Shown: piece by piece, positions 1-8,645 of the stretch
How positions within the stretch are numbered: the first letter of the stretch is position 1
How the letters are laid out: each line of letters starts with the position of its first letter
Origin: Pseudomonadota bacterium
Lineage (GTDB): Bacteria; Desulfobacterota; Syntrophorhabdia; Syntrophorhabdales; Syntrophorhabdaceae
DNA length: 64,000 nt
Assembly (NCBI GenBank): GCA_026388315.1
Contig: JAPLKA010000055.1
Location: 62,001 to 126,000, forward strand
Direction: 5' to 3'
Translations under genes and position numbers: made by a program
Notes under the pieces: model-generated
What the model was told of the DNA's origin: nothing
Databases searched by the model: none
What the model saw: only the letters and a program-made list of their open reading frames with translations

Positions 1-524
1 AAAGTTTTGTAATAAAACTCGCCCACATATACCTCACGGTCGGCAAGTTTTTGTGTCAATTTCTTTATTTTTATGTCCACAACTTGTGCATAACTGCTCG
101 CAGGGAATCTGTTTTTCAGATATGTGAACCTTTCTAAGGCCTTTAAAGTATAAGCCTGGTCGCGGTCAGGGGTCAGGGATAAATTTTCATAACATTCCCC
201 CACCTTAATGAGCACATAAGGGACATTTTCGTCTTGAGGGTGGGCGCTTAAAAAGTCCTCATATACTCCTGAAGCCAGTATATATTCTTTCTTTTCAAAA
301 TATACATCTCCAAGCTTTACCATAGCGACAAATGAGATAGGATCAAAGGGATAGTTTTCCCGTATTGCAGAAAAGTTTGCTATCGCCTTGTCATATTTCT
401 TCTGCTTCATGAAATTGACGCCTTCTACGTAAAGATCGCCCGGATTACCCGTCTTTTTTACAGTTTTGGAGCCGCAGGATACGAGCAGAAGGCATGATAT
501 TAAGAGTATAATAAGCTTTTGCAT
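1..524 (-). CDS. bamD: Outer-membrane assembly lipoprotein BamD, C-terminus beyond window
   Basis: The reverse strand is open from an ATG at 524 to the window edge, so the C-terminal part is missing. The protein starts with a lipoprotein signal (hydrophobic LIILLISCLLLVSCG, predicted acylated Cys near residue 17). TPR-like helices follow: a segment LYVEGVNFMKQKKYDKAI and a following FxxIRxxYPFDP motif typical of BamD. BamD is a periplasm-facing lipoprotein of the BAM complex that inserts beta-barrel proteins in the outer membrane. It is transcribed divergently from rsmG. The call rests on family pattern; a generic TPR lipoprotein is the alternative. Confidence 0.8.
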   Translation of the reverse strand, partial: MQKLIILLISCLLLVSCGSKTVKKTGNPGDLYVEGVNFMKQKKYDKAIANFSAIRENYPFDPISFVAMVKLGDVYFEKKEYILASGVYEDFLSAHPQDENVPYVLIKVGECYENLSLTPDRDQAYTLKALERFTYLKNRFPASSYAQVVDIKIKKLTQKLADREVYVGEFYYKT

Positions 525-571
525 GCTTAATTATAACAGAAGAAAATTAATTATGCTATCCTTAATATATT

Positions 572-1195
572 GTGGAAATACGGAGAGCTATAGAGAAAGG
601 ATTGGATTATTTTAATATACAGTATAACAATGAGATTTTAATAAAACTCTGTTTTTATGTCGAGGAACTCGGGAAGTGGAATGAGCATATAAACCTTACC
701 GGCATTAAAAGCCCGCCCTCTATCGTTGAAATACTTCTCTATGACGCATTTTTTATGTTCAGCAGAGTGAAGGAGGACAGAGCCATTCTCGATATGGGTT
801 CAGGGAGCGGAATCCTTGCCATCCCCATTAAAATATTAGGCGAAACATACGAGTCGCAGAAAGTGTTTTCCGTAGATAAGAGTCTCAAGAAGATTCAATT
901 TCAAAGGCATATCAAACGAAGTCTTAATTTGAAAGGGTTCACCCCTGTTCAGGGAAGGATTGAAATGCTCGAGCCCATAGGGGTTGATGCGCTTGTAGCA
1001 AAAGGGTTCGGAACGGCCGGTGAAATCATTGAAAGTGGAGGCAAGCATTTAAAGCAGGGTGGGAGAGCCTTTATCGTGAAAGGGAAAAACGAAGCACCTC
1101 AGGATATTGCAGGCTTTTATCTGGAGGAAGATACATTATACAGCCTTCCTGAAAGTGACAGGGTGTACAGGCTTCATATCTATCAAAAGGTCTGA
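572..1195 (+). CDS. rsmG: 16S rRNA (guanine-N7) methyltransferase RsmG (GidB)
   Basis: This SAM-dependent methyltransferase methylates N7 of G527 in 16S rRNA. Length (207 aa) is normal. The family signature WNEHINLTGI lies at residues 36-45, and the SAM-binding loop DMGSGSG at 74-80. The start is GTG at 572; an ATG just upstream is in another frame. The usual mnmG/parA neighbours are absent and a bamD homologue lies divergently upstream. It ends directly against the convergent gene at 1196. Confidence 0.9.
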   Translation: MEIRRAIEKGLDYFNIQYNNEILIKLCFYVEELGKWNEHINLTGIKSPPSIVEILLYDAFFMFSRVKEDRAILDMGSGSGILAIPIKILGETYESQKVFSVDKSLKKIQFQRHIKRSLNLKGFTPVQGRIEMLEPIGVDALVAKGFGTAGEIIESGGKHLKQGGRAFIVKGKNEAPQDIAGFYLEEDTLYSLPESDRVYRLHIYQKV

Positions 1196-1549
1196 TTACA
1201 GCTCGCCTTCTCCTATCTCTTTGAGTTCTATGGAATATTTTTTCATATTTTTATTGTATTCAACGAGTTTTACATCGAATTCTCCGGTTCTTCCTGCTTC
1301 AAGTGCCATAATATCGAAATATGTATTCATCGCTTTATCGCCAGCATCCATTAAATGTATGGCAACATTGATCAACATTTCTCTCTCGGTAGTGTTTCTG
1401 ACCTTCCCGACTATCTTCGCCCAGAATGGTAATGTTGTCTGTGCGCAACAACCTGGTGGAGAAAGAAAAACGGTTTGCCCCTTTAACTCAAGACCATCTG
1501 GGAGTATTGCACCGGCATAATCAGGTGCTTCTATCGTATATTCATTCAT
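1196..1549 (-). CDS. Conserved hypothetical protein, FxLYD-like
   Basis: A 117-aa protein without signal peptide or membrane segment. Its second half (KVRNTTEREMLINVAIHLMD, then an EAGRTGEFDV segment) has the beta-sandwich pattern of FxLYD-type domains: a 'v.N.t...l.v.v.l.d' strand followed by 'l.pG....F.v'. The N-terminal part contains a CC pair near residue 34. Function is unknown. It converges on rsmG with no spacer. The FxLYD assignment is a pattern judgement. Confidence 0.55.
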   Translation of the reverse strand: MNEYTIEAPDYAGAILPDGLELKGQTVFLSPPGCCAQTTLPFWAKIVGKVRNTTEREMLINVAIHLMDAGDKAMNTYFDIMALEAGRTGEFDVKLVEYNKNMKKYSIELKEIGEGEL

Positions 1550-1559
1550 GTTAAAAACT

Positions 1560-1665
1560 GTAATTCGTAATTCGTGATTCGTGATTGGTAATACGTAACT
1601 CGTAATGTCCTGCCTTTGGCAGGATTAAGGCTTACGTAATTGGTTTTTTCTACTATTCACTATTC
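1560..1665. repeat. Heptamer tandem-repeat tract
   Basis: 1560-1608 is seven consecutive 7-bp units of the form GTRAYNC (GTAATTC, GTAATTC, GTGATTC, GTGATTG, GTAATAC, GTAACTC, GTAATGT). A 7-bp-arm hairpin TCCTGCC-TTT-GGCAGGA follows at 1608-1624, then ACTATTC twice at 1652-1665. Nothing suggests coding. Confidence 0.85.
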
Positions 1666-1682
1666 ACGGCTTTTAGTATACC

Positions 1683-1725
1683 AAACATTTTACTGTCGTT
1701 GACATGTAAAATGTTTTTCTATAAA
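1683..1725 (+). promoter_or_regulatory. Sigma-70-like promoter with 11-bp inverted repeat
   Basis: TTGACA (1699-1704) and TATAAA (1720-1725) form a plausible promoter with a short 15-bp spacer for the phosphodiesterase gene at 1741. A perfect inverted repeat AAACATTTTAC (1683-1693) / GTAAAATGTTT (1706-1716) encloses the -35 box, as an operator would. An AT-rich hairpin is the alternative reading. Confidence 0.45.
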
Positions 1726-1740
1726 GTAATGTAAACTGTT

Positions 1741-2220
1741 ATGCTCAAAATTGGCGTCATCTCTGATACTCACCTTGATAGAGTCTCTGATGAGTTTAAG
1801 AACATCATGGAAAGGGTTTTTCACGATGTTGATATGATAATCCATTCAGGGGATATGACAAGCCGAGCGGTCTACGACTATCTTTCGAATTGGCGCCTGG
1901 GGGCCGTAAGAGGAAATATGGATGATTTTGATTTATGGGATATCCTCCCTGAAAAAAGAGTGGAAGAGATAGGCGGGAAGAGGATAGGGATTATACACGG
2001 GAGAGGTTCACCTTACGGATTAAGCAATCTTGTTTTTAAAGAGTTTCAGAATGTTGATATTATTGTTTTTGGACATTCCCATGTTCCTTTCCATAAGAGA
2101 AAAGGGAATGTGGAAATGTTTAATCCCGGCGCCTTTAAGGGTTCTCCCGGGCAGGCAGGCACTGTTGGCTTAATTGAGATTGACGACATGTTAACGTTTC
2201 GGCACATAGACTTAAAATAA
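1741..2220 (+). CDS. YfcE/MJ0936-family metallophosphoesterase
   Basis: A small (159 aa) cytoplasmic metal-dependent phosphodiesterase of the calcineurin-like superfamily. All metal-ligand motifs are visible: D9-x-H11, GD38, GN59, H86 and G111-HSHVP. The family hydrolyses phosphodiesters such as bis-pNPP in vitro; the physiological substrate is generally unknown. It is followed after 28 bp by the GH57 gene on the same strand, so the two may be cotranscribed. No structural oddity. Confidence 0.85.
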   Translation: MLKIGVISDTHLDRVSDEFKNIMERVFHDVDMIIHSGDMTSRAVYDYLSNWRLGAVRGNMDDFDLWDILPEKRVEEIGGKRIGIIHGRGSPYGLSNLVFKEFQNVDIIVFGHSHVPFHKRKGNVEMFNPGAFKGSPGQAGTVGLIEIDDMLTFRHIDLK

Positions 2221-2248
2221 TCATAAAGGAGCTTCCCGGCATTTAAAG

Positions 2249-4411
2249 ATGGATACCATTTACCTTTCGTTTGTCTGGCATATGCATCAACCTTATTACA
2301 AAAATTTGTATACAGGAGAGTACCTCCTTCCCTGGGTTCTGCTGCACGGTACAAAGGATTATTTTGATATGCCTTACCTGCTGAAGGAATTCAAAGGTTT
2401 GAGACAGAATTTTAACCTTGTCCCTTCCCTGCTCCTGCAGCTTATCGATTATGAAGATCTCAATGTGAAAGATAAATACGTTGAGATATTCAAAAAGGCG
2501 CCGAAGGACCTCGCTGATTCCGAAAAAGTCTACCTGTTAATGAATTTCTTTAATGCACACTGGGATAACATGATCAAACCCTTCCCGCGATACTTTGAGC
2601 TTTTGAGAAAGCGTGGCTTCTATTATCCCAAGGAAGATATCAACAAGATAAGGAGTTATTTCACAGATGAGGATTTTCGGGACATACAGGTACTGTTTTT
2701 CCTTTCCTGGATAGACCCTCTGTTTTATGAGATGTATGATAGTCTGAAATATCTGAAGACAAAAGGAAGAGGCTTCAGCGAAGAAGACAAAAAAATCGTT
2801 GCAGATGTGCAAAGAGGCATTTTAAAGGGCATTATTCCGCTCCATAAAGAGCTTGCAACGGATGGTACCATTGAGCTTTCCACCTCTCCGTTTTACCATC
2901 CTATTATTCCATTGCTTATTGACAACCGGGTGGCAAGGGAGGCCATGCCTAACGTTCAACTCCCGGAAAAGCCTTTTCGTAAACCGGAAGATGCGTCAAC
3001 CCAGATGCAGAAGGCCAAAGACCTCTTTTATCAGGTTTTTCAATTCAATTCCAGGGGCATGTGGCCACCGGAGGGCTCTGTGAGTGACGATGCCCTTGCA
3101 TTATATATGGAACATGGCGTTGAGTGGCTTGCTACTGACGAGGAGATAATTTTTAGAAGCCTTAATCTTGAATGCAGAAGGGATGGGAATGGTTTTCTTT
3201 TGAACCCGGAGATTTTGTATAAACCTTACATATACGAAAAGGATGGGAAAAAGATTCACCTTATTTTCAGGGATAAAAGCCTTTCTGATTTAATTTCGTT
3301 TCACTATTCAAAATCAGATCCCAGGGATGCTGCCACGGATCTCATCAACAGGATTAAAGCAATCGGGAAATCCGTTTCAGGCAGGATTCAGAAACCCCTC
3401 ATAACAATTGTCATGGATGGAGAAAATGCCTGGGAGCATTACCGGAATGACGGCAGGGATTTTTTTAAATATCTTTATGAAGGACTGCTCAGGGAAAAAG
3501 GCATTGTATGTCCCACCGTTTCGGAATACCTCGAAGAGGCAAAGGATACAGGCACTTTCCATCGTTGCTTTGCAGGCTCATGGATCAGCAACAATTTTTC
3601 TATCTGGATCGGCCATGTAGAGGATAACACAAGCTGGTCCCTGCTCACCGAAACAAGGGATTTTCTGGGTGAGGCAGACCCGGACAAAAGTAATCAGGAT
3701 GCCTGGGAATCTATTTATATAGCAGAGGGAAGTGACTGGAACTGGTGGTATGGAGATGAGCATTCCTCTGAAAGCGACGATGTTTTTGATTTCCTCTTCC
3801 GTGAAAATCTTTCCAATGTTTACAGATTCCTTGGAAAAGAGCCGCCTGAAAGGCTCAATATACCGGTTATCCTTGAAGATAGGGAAGTAAGACCTGTGCG
3901 GGAACCGTCTAACTTTCTGCAACCGAAAATCGATGGCAGGGTAACAAATTATTTTGAATGGATAGGTTCGGGTCTTATGGAAGGGAAGGGGCATGGGGTG
4001 GCCATGCATGATTCTGTATTGCTCATTAAAGGATTATATTATGGTTTTAATGAACACTCTCTCTTTTTAAGGGTTGATATTGACAGATCCTTTATCCAGG
4101 ATGTTGAGGACCTGTCATTTGAGATAGGATTGAACGTTGAGACAGGGTTGACTGTGAAACAAACTTTTGAGGCAAGCTACAGCGTGAAAGGGAACATTGT
4201 AAGAAGCACCTTTCCGGTGGAGATGGTTTTTTCAGAGGTTCTGGAAGTGGCAACCCGTTTTGAATCCCTTGGGGTTAAAACAGGAGATAAAATCGAAGTA
4301 TGGGTCTCGTTAAAGATAAAGGAGATGATGGTTGGAAGGATACCTGTAAGGGGGTACCTCATGATTATCGTTCCTTCAGATAATTTTGAAATGGAAATGT
4401 GGTACGTTTAA
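2249..4411 (+). CDS. GH57-family alpha-glucan hydrolase/transferase
   Basis: A 720-aa protein beginning with the GH57 hallmark HMHQP (residues 11-15). Predicted catalytic residues are nucleophile E275 (MWPPEG segment) and acid/base D390 (MDGENAWEH segment), on the family's (beta/alpha)7-barrel logic. The C-terminal ~170 residues look like an all-beta accessory domain. No signal peptide, so it probably acts on cytoplasmic alpha-glucan or glycogen-type polymers. GH57 includes amylases, branching enzymes and amylopullulanases, and the sequence does not decide among them. Located 28 bp after the phosphodiesterase gene. Confidence 0.85.
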   Translation: MDTIYLSFVWHMHQPYYKNLYTGEYLLPWVLLHGTKDYFDMPYLLKEFKGLRQNFNLVPSLLLQLIDYEDLNVKDKYVEIFKKAPKDLADSEKVYLLMNFFNAHWDNMIKPFPRYFELLRKRGFYYPKEDINKIRSYFTDEDFRDIQVLFFLSWIDPLFYEMYDSLKYLKTKGRGFSEEDKKIVADVQRGILKGIIPLHKELATDGTIELSTSPFYHPIIPLLIDNRVAREAMPNVQLPEKPFRKPEDASTQMQKAKDLFYQVFQFNSRGMWPPEGSVSDDALALYMEHGVEWLATDEEIIFRSLNLECRRDGNGFLLNPEILYKPYIYEKDGKKIHLIFRDKSLSDLISFHYSKSDPRDAATDLINRIKAIGKSVSGRIQKPLITIVMDGENAWEHYRNDGRDFFKYLYEGLLREKGIVCPTVSEYLEEAKDTGTFHRCFAGSWISNNFSIWIGHVEDNTSWSLLTETRDFLGEADPDKSNQDAWESIYIAEGSDWNWWYGDEHSSESDDVFDFLFRENLSNVYRFLGKEPPERLNIPVILEDREVRPVREPSNFLQPKIDGRVTNYFEWIGSGLMEGKGHGVAMHDSVLLIKGLYYGFNEHSLFLRVDIDRSFIQDVEDLSFEIGLNVETGLTVKQTFEASYSVKGNIVRSTFPVEMVFSEVLEVATRFESLGVKTGDKIEVWVSLKIKEMMVGRIPVRGYLMIIVPSDNFEMEMWYV

Positions 4412-4422
4412 CTACGTCCCGG

Positions 4423-5331
4423 TTATGACTTCCTGGGTTTTTTGCCGGGAGAGGGTTGGGTTACCAAAGGAAATCTGTCAGGTGCAATGCCGATTTCTTC
4501 AATAATTGCGTTGATGGCTGTCATTAAAAAACTTGTGGCTTGAGCAGGGGTGCAGTTCTTTGTAGCTTCCAGGGCAATGGCAACTTTGTGTTCTTTTGTT
4601 ACTGCATAGTAGGTGAGTGATTTTCTTTGTTCTTTATGGATCGTGTTTTCGCTTCCCGTATCGGTGTTGTTTACCTGAAAATGAAATTTTGCATCCTTTA
4701 TTTTTGTATTTGTTCTTTGTGCTACCCTCTCTGCAAATTTTTCAAGCTCAAGTTTTTCTCCGTTAGGCAGGTCGAAGTTCGGTGCATCGATCACATTAGA
4801 TTGTCCCCATCTCGAGGGGTTTCTTCTGCTATCGACCCATGTGGGTGAATAAAATCCGTCTCCCTGATGTACATTTACAACGTAATCAGCTTTTTTGATC
4901 AATGTTTTTGCCAGATTCACCACTTTCATGTCGGGATTTTTACTGTTTTCCGGTTGACCGAAAAGGCGATTCATGTCTCCTCCGAGACCATACCGCTTCT
5001 TCTTCTGGTTGGCTATTGCGTTTAAACGGGGAACAATGATGAGGTTCCCCGTTTTTAATTTGATATGTGAATACTTTGCTACGACCAATGGGCATGCCTT
5101 TTCATCTCCATGTATGCCCGCGAAAACGAGAAGGGTGGGGCCGTGATTTTCCCCGTGAATAGTGTATACCATTACCTCCTGATTTGTTCCACTGAAGAAT
5201 CTTTGTACCTTCCTCGGTTGTTCAGGTGATGCGGCGGATGCCGTGGCAGTAAAAACAAGCAGAAGAAAACCCCCTGCCAATAAATTACAAAATAGGGTGA
5301 AGATTCCTTTTGAGTTTTGAAAGTGTTTCAT
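4423..5331 (-). CDS. Csd4/Pgp1-like zinc carboxypeptidase (M14/M99 type)
   Basis: An exported protein: N-terminal hydrophobic segment LFCNLLAGGFLLLVFTATAS ending ASA. The metallocarboxypeptidase fold shows the HGDE zinc motif (HxxE) and a NVHQGDG segment carrying the third ligand histidine. Csd4/Pgp1 enzymes are DL-carboxypeptidases that trim murein tripeptides to dipeptides and set cell curvature. The start chosen is ATG at 5331, which overlaps the upstream stop as TAATG, implying coupling to the Csd6-like gene. A longer ORF reaches 5361. Zn-carboxypeptidase is certain; the specific Csd4 role is inferred from family resemblance plus the Csd6-like neighbour. Confidence 0.7.
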   Translation of the reverse strand: MKHFQNSKGIFTLFCNLLAGGFLLLVFTATASAASPEQPRKVQRFFSGTNQEVMVYTIHGENHGPTLLVFAGIHGDEKACPLVVAKYSHIKLKTGNLIIVPRLNAIANQKKKRYGLGGDMNRLFGQPENSKNPDMKVVNLAKTLIKKADYVVNVHQGDGFYSPTWVDSRRNPSRWGQSNVIDAPNFDLPNGEKLELEKFAERVAQRTNTKIKDAKFHFQVNNTDTGSENTIHKEQRKSLTYYAVTKEHKVAIALEATKNCTPAQATSFLMTAINAIIEEIGIAPDRFPLVTQPSPGKKPRKS

Positions 5332-6533
5332 TAAAACATCGATTCGCCGATAATCTGCCATTTTTGTTGTTCTTTTTTCAGATAAAATATTTTAGAACTT
5401 TCAGTCTTAAAATTATCAGAATTGTACTTTTGGTGGAAACGTACAACGGCAACCTTTCCGCCGTATTCGGGAGGCATAAAAACTGCCGGCTCTTCGATGG
5501 AGACCTTGATGAATTTCTTGTATTTGTTGACCCGCTCTTTTTGCTGTTTAAAGGCAGCGAAACTCATTCCTTCACCACTTATAAAGTCATGAGAGTAAAG
5601 GCTCAGGAATTTCTTTGTGTTTAAACTTTCCCATGACTGTTTCCAGGAATTTAAGAAAGTGGTTATTTCCTTTGAAAAAATGTCCTGGTTTGTCTTGTCC
5701 GATGTTTGTATCCTGCTTACGACTATAATAGGAGTGCCCCTCGGTTTTATAAGTTTTGAGATTTCTTCCAGGGCTTTGTTGTCAACAACTATACATCCCT
5801 TTGTATTGACTATATCTTTCCCGATATTTTTTTCAGAGTCATGCCCGTGAAGCCAGATGCCATTCCCTTGCCTGCCTTCTTTTCGTGCCAGGAAATTGGG
5901 GTAATTCATGACAAAAGCGCCAAAACCATATTGTTTGGGCAGATTTTTTCCGGGAATGAATCTCAAAAAGAAAAAGACACCTTCAGGGGTTGCCCCATCT
6001 CCAGGTTTTTGCTTGTCTCTGTGATTTGCACCTGTAAGACATGAATAACTCTTTACAAGGGTGAAGGCGTTATTCACAAAACGGAAAAGATAAAGCATCT
6101 TTGTATCCTTTTCGCACAACAATACGTATTCATTTGTCGCAGCAAAAATCAGGGAGGAGGGGATTGTATTGGAATCAAACTGAACCGGGGTTACAACTGG
6201 AGGAGCTGGTGTTTTGGCTTTTGCTTCAACCTGGGTCTGAGGTTTGCTCGGGATCTCGGTAGGTTTAGGCTCAGGCTTAGGTTCAAGTTTTGGCTCAGTC
6301 TTTGGTTCTGGTTTGGGCGCTACCTCTTCCTGCTTCGGTTTTTCGGGCAGCTGAGGGGTTGGGGCATAAATCCTGTCTTGCTTTTCCAAAACCAGAGCTA
6401 AAAGTTTTTTTGTCTCCTGCTGTTCGCGAACAAAAAGGATCAGGAATGTGATGCTTGTGAAAAAGAGAATAATGGTGGTGATGGTGAGGATCTTAAGTGA
6501 AAATAATTTTATAAAGGTGTTTATTTTTTTCAT
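5331..6533 (-). CDS. Csd6/Pgp2-like L,D-transpeptidase/carboxypeptidase (YkuD + NTF2-like)
   Basis: A 400-aa envelope protein. It has an N-terminal membrane anchor (about 13-34), a Pro/Lys/Glu-rich spacer (57-115), a YkuD catalytic domain (about 130-272) and an NTF2-like C-terminal domain (about 285-400). The active site is visible: H229-G in IWLHGH and nucleophile C247 in NTKGC. The YkuD-plus-NTF2 architecture is that of Helicobacter Csd6 and Campylobacter Pgp2, which cut murein tetrapeptides to tripeptides for helical shape. Translationally coupled (TAATG) to the Csd4-like gene, the next enzyme in that pathway. Confidence 0.8.
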   Translation of the reverse strand: MKKINTFIKLFSLKILTITTIILFFTSITFLILFVREQQETKKLLALVLEKQDRIYAPTPQLPEKPKQEEVAPKPEPKTEPKLEPKPEPKPTEIPSKPQTQVEAKAKTPAPPVVTPVQFDSNTIPSSLIFAATNEYVLLCEKDTKMLYLFRFVNNAFTLVKSYSCLTGANHRDKQKPGDGATPEGVFFFLRFIPGKNLPKQYGFGAFVMNYPNFLARKEGRQGNGIWLHGHDSEKNIGKDIVNTKGCIVVDNKALEEISKLIKPRGTPIIVVSRIQTSDKTNQDIFSKEITTFLNSWKQSWESLNTKKFLSLYSHDFISGEGMSFAAFKQQKERVNKYKKFIKVSIEEPAVFMPPEYGGKVAVVRFHQKYNSDNFKTESSKIFYLKKEQQKWQIIGESMF

Positions 6534-6604
6534 TCTCGATTCTGATTTTGTTGTTGGTGTTTAGCGTCACGTATTTTATATGTAACAGATACCCTTTGTC
6601 AAAC

Positions 6605-6690
6605 AAATAACCTATAACAAACAACCTATAACCAAACATAGCCATAATCATATTTGGAATTTGGAATTTGATTTGGTTATTGGTTATTTA
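6605..6690. repeat. Heptamer/octamer tandem-repeat tract
   Basis: Units AAATAAC, CTATAAC, AAACAAC, CTATAAC, CAAACAT run in 7-bp register from 6605 to 6639. TTTGGAAT-type and GGTTATT-type 7-8-bp repeats follow to 6690, reaching the stop region of the downstream minus-strand gene. It fills the gap between the Csd6-like gene and the ATPase fusion. Confidence 0.75.
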
Positions 6691-8562
6691 CAAAGTGTCT
6701 TCGCCGATGATTTTCCATTCTGCCCCTTTTTTCTGTATATAGAGTACCTTGAGGGAGCCGTCTGAAAAGTTGTCGGAAGAGTATTTTTGATAAAACCTGA
6801 CAATGGCGACCGTCTCCCCAAACCCAGGCGAGAGGAAAATGCATGGCTTTTCAATATCAATACGTATGAACCGTTTGGTTTTATTCACTTTTTCTTTGAT
6901 TTGTTTAAAGGCATTTAAGTTTTCTCTATGATTGCCGAGAAAGTCGTTGGAATAATGAGCGAGAAGCTTTTCTGTATTGATACTTTCCCAGGATTTTTTC
7001 CATGAATCGAGGAAGGACTCTATCTCTCTCTGTATGTTTTCCCGGACAACTTTGTCAATATAGTCGATTCTCCTGACTATCACAAAAGGCGCTCCATTTT
7101 GCCTGATGATCGCGTGAATCTCCTTCAGGGAGTCATTTCCAATAGCTATCCCGAGTTTTGTATTTTCCGGGTCGTTGCTCAGCCCTTTATTTTTTGAATG
7201 TCCATGAAGCCATATCCGCCCGTCTTTTTTACCATCTTTAAAATTGAGGAGGTTTGGGAAGTTCAGGACATAGGCCCCATACCCGTAGGCAGGTCGAAGG
7301 CCGTCGCTGGAAATAAATTTTGTGAAGAAAAAAATACCTTCAGGGATAGAAGGGTCTTCATAATGTTGTTTATAGCTGTGTATTTTCCCAATAGCACAGG
7401 GAAAGGATTTCAGAAGATCGAAGCCGGAATTTCCCTTTTTATAAAGTTGGATAGTTTTAGCATCTTTCTCGCAGATGAGAACATATTCCCCCGGTTCAGC
7501 AGAGATGAGATAAGAGGGGTCGGAAGATGCAGATGTTTTCGAAGGGGTTGATATTGCATTTGTTGTTTTTGATATTTCTGCGGTTTTAATTTGAGATGCC
7601 TTTTTCCGTGAGTAATCCATCATTTTATGAATTGTATCAGTGTAAAAGAATGCGAAGACAAGACAGAGAAACAAGAGAATAATGATACCAAGCGGAATGA
7701 AATATTTTTTGCTTCGCTTTGTCCCTGCGCCTGTCTGTTTCAGGAATATGATGCTCTCATCGTTGATGACGTTTTCCACGGTTTTCTCATCCACAATATT
7801 TTTTGATTGGGAGTAGAGGACGAGCAGACATCTGTCACAAATCATATTAATGAGTCTCGGACAGCCCTGTGATGTATTGTGTATAAGATCTACGGCCCCA
7901 TCAGAAAACTGGAGGGAACCCTTAGAGCCGGCCTTATAGAGCCTGAAATTTATGTAAGCCCTGGTTTCCTTCTGTGAAAAATTTTTGAGCTTATATACGA
8001 CAGTGATTCTCTGAGACAGATTTTTCATATCAGGTTCGTGTAATGTATCCATAAATTCAGTCTGGGCAAATAGAACCGTATGGAGAATCTTTTCTTTTTC
8101 GGTTTCGATATTTGAGAGGATTCTAATCAATTCCAGTAAGTTACGGGAGAGTACCTGCGATTCATCTATGACAAGGATAGTGTCTTTGCCTTTTTTATGC
8201 TCTTCTATGAAAAAATTGCTCAGACCGTCAAGAAGACTTTTTTTTGATGAGTCTTCCCAGGAAATACCAAGCTCTCCCATGATTTCTTTTATGAATTCTT
8301 CTTCATCCATTATAGGATTAAGAATGAGGGCGGTATTGTACAGGGTTTTATCGAGAGAGTTAAGGAACATCCTGGAGAGAATCGTCTTGCCGCTGCCCAC
8401 TTCACCATATATGAGGGCAATCCCTTCCCTCTGACCGAGAAAGAACTTAAGATGTTCCAGGGCTTCTTTGTGTGTTTCGGATTCAAAATAGAAACCCGTA
8501 TCAGGGGTAAGACCGAAGGGCTTTTCAGAAAGGCCAAGATATTCGAGATATGGAATTTCCAT
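6688..8562 (-). CDS. ExeA/MshM-like AAA ATPase fused to YkuD-like domain lacking catalytic Cys
   Basis: The 624-aa protein has three parts. An ExeA/GspA-type AAA ATPase spans 1-265, with the opening YLGLSEKPFGLTPD motif, Walker A GEVGSGKT at 53-60 and Walker B VIDES at 131-135. A membrane segment lies at about 288-307. The exported region has a YkuD-like domain (355-500) and an NTF2-like domain (505-624), both paralogous to the Csd6-like protein next door. In the YkuD domain H453-G454 is kept, but the catalytic Cys position is Gly471 (TKLGIAIGN against TKGCIVVDN). ExeA/MshM ATPases help assemble secretins and MSHA pili, and ExeA ends in a peptidoglycan-binding domain. I infer the dead YkuD domain binds murein here. 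Confidence 0.85.
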   Translation of the reverse strand: MEIPYLEYLGLSEKPFGLTPDTGFYFESETHKEALEHLKFFLGQREGIALIYGEVGSGKTILSRMFLNSLDKTLYNTALILNPIMDEEEFIKEIMGELGISWEDSSKKSLLDGLSNFFIEEHKKGKDTILVIDESQVLSRNLLELIRILSNIETEKEKILHTVLFAQTEFMDTLHEPDMKNLSQRITVVYKLKNFSQKETRAYINFRLYKAGSKGSLQFSDGAVDLIHNTSQGCPRLINMICDRCLLVLYSQSKNIVDEKTVENVINDESIIFLKQTGAGTKRSKKYFIPLGIIILLFLCLVFAFFYTDTIHKMMDYSRKKASQIKTAEISKTTNAISTPSKTSASSDPSYLISAEPGEYVLICEKDAKTIQLYKKGNSGFDLLKSFPCAIGKIHSYKQHYEDPSIPEGIFFFTKFISSDGLRPAYGYGAYVLNFPNLLNFKDGKKDGRIWLHGHSKNKGLSNDPENTKLGIAIGNDSLKEIHAIIRQNGAPFVIVRRIDYIDKVVRENIQREIESFLDSWKKSWESINTEKLLAHYSNDFLGNHRENLNAFKQIKEKVNKTKRFIRIDIEKPCIFLSPGFGETVAIVRFYQKYSSDNFSDGSLKVLYIQKKGAEWKIIGEDTL

Positions 8563-8645
8563 GGATTAAATCAATTTTATTTTTTTTGGATACAATATGC
8601 AATCATTATTTCATATTATCAGATATTTATGTATAATGTTCCTGT

